The notes under the pieces: model-generated
What the model was told of the DNA's origin: nothing
Database searches by the model: none
The model's input: the letters and a program-made list of their open reading frames with translations, nothing else
Program-made: the position numbers and the translations under genes
From: Larix sibirica
Taxonomy: Eukaryota; Streptophyta; Pinopsida; Pinales; Pinaceae
Direction of reading: 5' to 3'
Assembly: GCA_004151065.3 (NCBI GenBank)
Contig: NWUY0304106713.1
Coordinates: 17,278-28,993, forward strand
DNA length: 11,716 nucleotides
In this document: piece by piece, positions 8,187 to 11,716 of the stretch
How positions within the stretch are numbered: the first letter of the stretch is position 1
How the letters are laid out: each line of letters begins with the position of its first letter

Positions 8187-9299
8187 AGAGTATTATGTAT
8201 TATGGTATGCACTACGAAAATATCCACACACATATCTAGGCTTCATACAAAACCATGCTACATGTCTACGCTCTTCGCAGTTGAAGCAAATGGGATGTCT
8301 ACCACCTCCTCCAAATCCTCGTCCTCGTCCTCTAAAACCTCCTTGAAATCCACCTCCTTTACTTGCTCCAGTATTTTCTTTAGTAGCCTGCACTCTGTAA
8401 GCATGATTTGAATGCTCTTTCATCAACTGTAATGTGTGACATCCATTGACATCATTCCTAACGGATTTACAAAAATTGTAGAATGGAGTATTAGTTGTAG
8501 TTTGATACTTCTGCAACATTGGACACTAGGGAAGTGCATGACCCCATTTTTTACAGTTTTCACACCATTCCTCCTGAGGTCTTGTGGGGAACGGATTTGA
8601 GGAACCAGTAGCTACATAATTTCTCATCATAGAACACTCTTTCTGGTGGTGTCCCTCTACGCGGCAAAGTGTACACAAAAAATTCTCACGCACTACTTTC
8701 CCTTTTGCTATTTCTTTCAACTACGGGGTCAATATAGCAAGTTGAAATTGTATCTGCTCCATTATTGCTAAGGATTCTCCACCTGGTGTAGACTCGAGCC
8801 GCATCACAATCTCTAATGTGTTAGATTGTGTGAGAACCTTTTTCTACGTTAAAGGAACTCGTATATGTGACAACAATCCTGCAATAAGCCACTCTTGGTG
8901 TTGCACATCCTGAATCTCAAATGACAACATGTCCAACAAAATTTCGAATCTTTGAATATAGTCCCAAATTATTTCCACCGGATGCTACTTTATCTCCTTT
9001 ATCTTTGTTATACACTGGGACTCCGACTTAGGTCTTAGAAATTCTTTGAACATTTCCTACTTAATATCATCCAATGGTCGAATAACTCTTTGAACAATTG
9101 TGATCTTCTACTTCATACACCAAGTTAGTGCACGATCTCTTAATATCATTTCCATCTATGATATGTTTTATCTCGCGTTAGTTACCTTCTTCATAGCCCA
9201 CACTACACCACAAGTGAATTAGTGTTGTTATGTTTTATACCTTCTAGTTCCATGAAAAAATAGAAGTATCAAAATCTAATCGGTCGTAACTCCTTCCAT
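8187..9299 (-). pseudogene. gag: Gag: capsid-like domain and zinc-knuckle nucleocapsid (broken)
   Basis: Gag forms the particle and binds the RNA. ATG at 9297-9299 is the chosen start; the frame is protein-like from there, but early stops make the exact start uncertain. A Retrotrans_gag-type domain follows, with LRDRALTW, EMFKEFLRPKSESQ, WDYIQRFEILLDML and WLIAGLLSHIRVPL (about 8830-9160). The C-terminal part holds CCHC slots (C-x2-C-x4-H-x4-C): 8634-8675 intact; 8523-8564 with a TAG inside; 8439-8480 with the first Cys as Tyr and His as Asn; 8247-8288 intact; 8187-8228 with the second Cys as Phe and the last as Ser. An Arg/Gly-rich stretch (8298-8360, GGFRGRGRGFGGGGR) precedes the fourth slot. 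Stops are mostly TAG, several at sites that look like former Gln (8721-8723, 8844-8846, 8985-8987, 9057-9059). Confidence 0.9.
8298..8360 (-). other. RGG-box-like stretch in Gag
   Basis: About 21 codons made almost only of Gly, Arg, Phe, Lys and Gln, with FRGRGRGF at the centre. Such stretches bind RNA and are common next to zinc knuckles. The underlying DNA is a degenerate GGA/GGT/CGA repeat, which also explains the large antisense ORF on the plus strand here. Confidence 0.75.
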
Positions 9300-9379
9300 G
9301 TTTAACCTTCTTACCACTTTCCCATTTCTTCTATGATTTCCTACTCCTTGTATCCTCTGTTGCAAAATATTCCTAACTT
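9300..9379 (-). other. Leader between 5' LTR and gag, with possible primer-binding site
   Basis: An 80-base leader. A site at 9354-9366 (minus strand TTTGCAACAGAGG) matches the common plant initiator-tRNA-Met PBS (TTGGTATCAGAGC) at about 9 of 13 positions. It starts some 13 bases after the LTR end rather than directly at it. The match could be a decayed PBS or chance. No other tRNA complement was recognised. Confidence 0.3.
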
Positions 9380-9757
9380 TGACTTAAAACTCATACCCTA
9401 GGTTATAAATCCTTAACCATCAATACCCCTATGAGAATCGACATATTCAATACCCAAAAGGGTAAGGTATCACCTGGACTCTCACAGGGATTACTGAGAC
9501 TAAAATAAGGCTAAGTTCAAATGAGCATTGAACAACAATATGCTCGCCATAACTTACATACATGTAACAAAGCATTAAAGATAATATCAGATTCATGCAC
9601 AATTCAATACAGACATTTTAGCATCATAACACACAACCATACATTCAACAATAATAGACACAGTGCATCTGATAATTCTCTCTATCATTCATTCACATTG
9701 TATTCTCAATCGTAGGTCACATACAGGAACAAACCCAAAACAGTCATATACTTTCAT

Positions 9758-9769
9758 CCTTTATACAAA
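9758..9769 (-). promoter_or_regulatory. TATA-like box in 5' LTR
   Basis: On the minus strand this reads TTTGTATAAAGG; the aligned site in the other LTR is TTATATAAAAGG. It lies about 230 bases inside the LTR and downstream of the U3 array. It is the best candidate core promoter for the element's transcript, with a start site expected roughly 30 bases further on, near 9730. Confidence 0.55.
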
Positions 9770-9860
9770 ATATGAGACAATTATATGTTTCTCAACTGTC
9801 TTTTAACTAATCTTAACAACTTATGCTTTAACTTGACTTAACCTTAACATATAATTCTAC

Positions 9861-9978
9861 TACACAAGTCACTATACAAAATAATGCGCAAGTTGATACA
9901 AACTATATTGTGCATATTTCTACAAATTATAATGCACAAGCTTATCAACTATACCACGTGACCAATTACAAAATGTGT
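9861..9978. repeat. Five-unit 24-bp tandem array in U3 (right LTR)
   Basis: Units at 9861-9884, 9885-9908, 9909-9932, 9933-9954 (22 bp) and 9955-9978, matching the array in the left LTR unit for unit. Unit starts read TACACA, TGCGCA, TGTGCA, TGCACA and CACGTG. The last is a G-box palindrome that the left LTR does not have (TGTGCA there). Confidence 0.8.
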
Positions 9979-10002
9979 TATAGAACTTATAATATCATAA
10001 CA

Positions 10003-10007
10003 ATTAT
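10003..10007. repeat. Target-site duplication, right copy (ATTAT)
   Basis: These five bases directly follow the terminal CA of the right LTR and match the left copy at four of five positions. They mark the right edge of the insertion. Confidence 0.75.
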
Positions 10008-10439
10008 AGCCCCAAGAGAAATAAGCTAATAAAAAGAACTAAGTTGTAAGATCCATTGTGACAAACTATTCCAGTGGAATATCTATGATAGTTTATGGAT
10101 CAATCATTACGGTACTAGCCCTAGGCATCAAAATTCCTCCACATGCCTCCCTCTCGATGATGATACCTCTAGTTGTAGACTTATCGTAAAAGAGTTAAGA
10201 ACCATTGGAATAGAGGTAATTGTTGAGTTTGTCCCCAACCCATAAGGTGTTTGTAGCATCCATTCTCATTCATGGCTATGGCCCCCCACAAAATCCTAGA
10301 ATGATTAGCCTCTCTAGAATATTTGAGTGGATCACCTGAAACAAACTTCCACTAACCACATTGAAATGATTAGTAGTCTTTTCCTCAAGATAATAACATA
10401 TTATGAAATCCATTATGAATAATAAACCAATATAACTAG
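10008..10439. other. Right flank, nothing assigned
   Basis: No convincing gene, RNA or repeat. On the minus strand a short stretch starting near 10260 reads protein-like (MDATNTLWVGDKLNNYLY) before a stop, but it is too short to call. If 1-379 is part of an older LTR, its continuation would be expected here, yet no LTR end or primer-binding site was recognised. Confidence 0.4.
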
Positions 10440-11060
10440 TTATCATATGTGAAGAATGTCTCGTAACAACTTACATTTTGCAGTAGAAGGTATCATATGC
10501 CATCATCATGGAATAAGCATATGCCACATAAACTAAGTTTTACTCATCATGAAATACCAACATGAATTAATTAATAATTTTACTAAATACCAATTCTCAT
10601 GAAATAAAAGTCCATGATATCATCAAACATCCTACTGAACTACTATGTCATGAAAGATCATCATGATTTAATAACAATTTATAAAATAAAGTGCCACATG
10701 GAATAGCATTAGAAAGCAACAACATATCATAAATTGTCTATCCTTGGTCACCACATATCATGATGAAGCAAATAAATACCATAGTGAATGTCATCATGAG
10801 ATAATAGTATGTCATATACTATGTGACATATGTCTCTAGATACCATGATAAAGTAATAAAATCCTATACTAAATATCGAACTGAGTATTACATGTCATCC
10901 TTATGAAATACCATCTTGAAATAAATAAGCATCATAAGTTAGAATCACATGTCATACCATCATGAAATAATTAAGAATCATATGCTAAGTATCCCATGCC
11001 ATGCCATCAAATCATACCATGAAATCATTATGCAATAAGACCATATGCACTCACCACCAA
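10440..11060. repeat. Degenerate satellite-like repeats built on ATCATGAAATA
   Basis: A word close to CATCATGAAATA recurs about ten times with drift (for example near 10537, 10597, 10650, 10791, 10907 and 10959), often with CATATG or ATGTCAT words beside it. Spacing is irregular, roughly 30 to 70 bases. This suggests an old, decayed tandem array rather than coding sequence. A perfect 7-bp inverted pair (TATGTCA/TGACATA, 10808-10814 and 10824-10830) lies inside it. The small ORF at 11001-11201 shows no protein-like features. Confidence 0.45.
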
Positions 11061-11598
11061 CCATCATTCATATCATCATTGTTATGGAATGAGAACCGAC
11101 ATGCAATACTGCATACTATCAAACAATGTTATATCATCATACGTGAGATGGGACCTTGTGCCTATAACCAAGTGTTTCTCATACACTATCTATCCTTTTA
11201 GTTAACGTTTTGTGGCAGTAATAAGAAACTAACCTTGTTTTGATAAAGAATTCAACAATGAGAATTTGCAAAATCAAAGAAGTAATCATGCTTATTACTT
11301 ATATGATACTTCTAGTACATGAGTAGTTACTAACAGACAGGAAACCACGACCTTCTCTAACTCCCTATGTTGTGAACCTAATCTACATGGAAACATTATA
11401 CGATGATATTACTAGACTACTCCCTACAAAAAATTTAAACCTCAATACCTCAAAGAAGCATGTATTTGTATCATGAAAATCAAGGTTTAAGAAGGAAATC
11501 CTTATGCATATGTATGAGAAAAATAAAACAAAAGAACAACAGTAAAAGTGTATTTACTTCGATAACATGTGATTCTAAAGGTTCCATTGTTTTATCAT
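11061..11598. other. Right flank, nothing assigned
   Basis: AT-rich sequence without recognisable genes, RNAs or repeats. Short ORFs on both strands near 11460-11686 overlap each other antisense and have no recognisable motifs. Confidence 0.4.
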
Positions 11599-11617
11599 TG
11601 TGTGTGCGTGTGTGTGT
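11599..11617. repeat. Short imperfect TG microsatellite
   Basis: A TG dinucleotide run of about nine units, broken by one CG. It is simple sequence and may vary in length between individuals. Confidence 0.85.
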
Positions 11618-11635
11618 CATTTTTTCCATTGGACA

Positions 11636-11716
11636 TAGCTTGGGTGACTGGGAGGAATGATTATTAACCTCCCCACCTAGGTTCAATCCTTGTAAGTGAC
11701 ATGTTTGATCCCTTAA
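11636..11716 (+). repeat. Possible tRNA-derived SINE head, cut by window end
   Basis: GGTTCAATCC at 11680-11689 matches the RNA polymerase III B-box core (GGTTCAANYCC-like). A weaker A-box-like stretch (TAGCTTGGGTGACTGG) starts at 11636, about 44 bases upstream, a spacing usual for tRNA-like promoters. Between them is a perfect 6-bp stem, GGGAGG (11650-11655) with CCTCCC (11668-11673). It is not a full tRNA, since no proper acceptor stem or T-arm closes around the B-box. The window ends before a SINE tail could be seen. Confidence 0.35.

Larger units (their letters stand above)
385..10002 (-). mobile_element. Degenerate full-length Ty3/gypsy LTR retrotransposon
   Basis: A 9.6-kb element bounded by two direct long terminal repeats, each with TG...CA ends, and by a 5-bp target duplication. 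Read on the minus strand, the domain order is gag, protease, a second gag-like module, RT, RNase H, integrase, then an extra ORF. Integrase after RT/RNase H defines the Ty3/gypsy order, as opposed to Ty1/copia. The integrase C-terminus carries a GPY/F-type motif, and no chromodomain is visible before the pol stop. Many stops and at least nine frameshifts make it non-autonomous. Clade placement (non-chromovirus, Tat/Athila-like) is only an inference from the missing chromodomain and the extra 3' ORF. Confidence 0.96.
9380..10002 (-). repeat. Right LTR (5' LTR of the element)
   Basis: A 623-bp terminal repeat starting TGACTTAAAA and ending CATAACA on the plus strand, homologous along its length to 385-1022. 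It lies upstream of gag on the minus strand and so carries the promoter. In element orientation the U3 array (9861-9978) comes first, then a TATA-like box (9758-9769), then the R/U5 part with the well-conserved 'CCCTTTTGGGTATTGAATAT' region near 9445-9465. It lacks the 24-bp duplication of the left LTR and has extra bases at about 9658-9675. Confidence 0.95.

Noticed and set aside
7959-8411. 150-residue plus-strand ORF
   Set aside because: It lies antisense to gag. Its Ser/Pro-rich end is the complement of the RGG-coding stretch, and no independent motif is seen.
3541-9299. Alternative genetic code or stop readthrough to explain frequent TAG codons
   Set aside because: TAA and TGA stops and frameshifts are also frequent, and catalytic residues are lost, so ordinary decay explains the pattern.
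10808-10830. Hairpin as a terminator or regulatory RNA
   Set aside because: The stem is only 7 bp, AT-rich and inside a repeat-like region, so chance is sufficient.
11001-11201. Small plus-strand ORF in the right flank
   Set aside because: Its composition follows the AT-rich, ATCAT-word sequence, with no motif and no start context supporting a gene.
11636-11716. Functional tRNA gene
   Set aside because: The B-box is present, but no acceptor stem or closed T-arm can be drawn around it, so at most it is tRNA-derived.

Overview
The window looks like repeat-rich nuclear DNA of a land plant. It is AT-rich, has no intact host gene, and is dominated by one old LTR retrotransposon of the Ty3/gypsy (Metaviridae) type on the minus strand. 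The plant assignment is an inference. It rests on the element type, the 5-bp target duplication, and many TAG stops where this family reads Gln (CAG to TAG), the change expected from decay of plant-type CHG methylation. The species cannot be named from this sequence.

Layout. Positions 1-384 are left flank with a plus-strand TATA-like box (225-234) and a T/C-rich stretch that resembles part of a plant Ty1/copia LTR (tentative). Positions 385-10002 are the retrotransposon, flanked by an imperfect target-site duplication (ATTGT at 380-384, ATTAT at 10003-10007). In the element's own orientation, reading from high to low coordinates, the order is: 5' LTR (9380-10002); gag with five CCHC-type slots and an RGG-rich linker (8187-9299); a linker; aspartic protease (7281-7673); a second gag-like module (about 6590-7280); an acidic linker; reverse transcriptase (about 5390-6175); RNase H (about 4870-5389); integrase with HHCC, DDE and GPF parts (3541-4726); a large extra 3' ORF of about 737 codons (1129-3339); a purine-rich tract; and the 3' LTR (385-1022). 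Positions 10008-11716 are right flank: unassigned sequence, a degenerate satellite-like stretch (about 10440-11060), a short TG microsatellite, and a possible tRNA-like (SINE) head at the window edge.

State of the element. Coding potential is recognisable from end to end but broken by dozens of in-frame stops and at least nine frameshifts. Catalytic acidic residues are lost in RT, RNase H (two) and integrase, so the copy cannot be autonomous. By eye the two LTRs are roughly 85% identical, which suggests an old insertion. In an active relative, Gag and the second gag-like module would presumably build the particle, PR would process the polyprotein, RT/RNase H would copy the RNA and IN would insert it. 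The role of the extra 3' ORF is unknown.

The points most worth following are the large ORF after integrase, the gag-like module between PR and RT, the five-slot zinc-knuckle array, a five-unit 24-bp tandem array in the U3 of both LTRs, and an unusual set of G-to-T changes at conserved codons.
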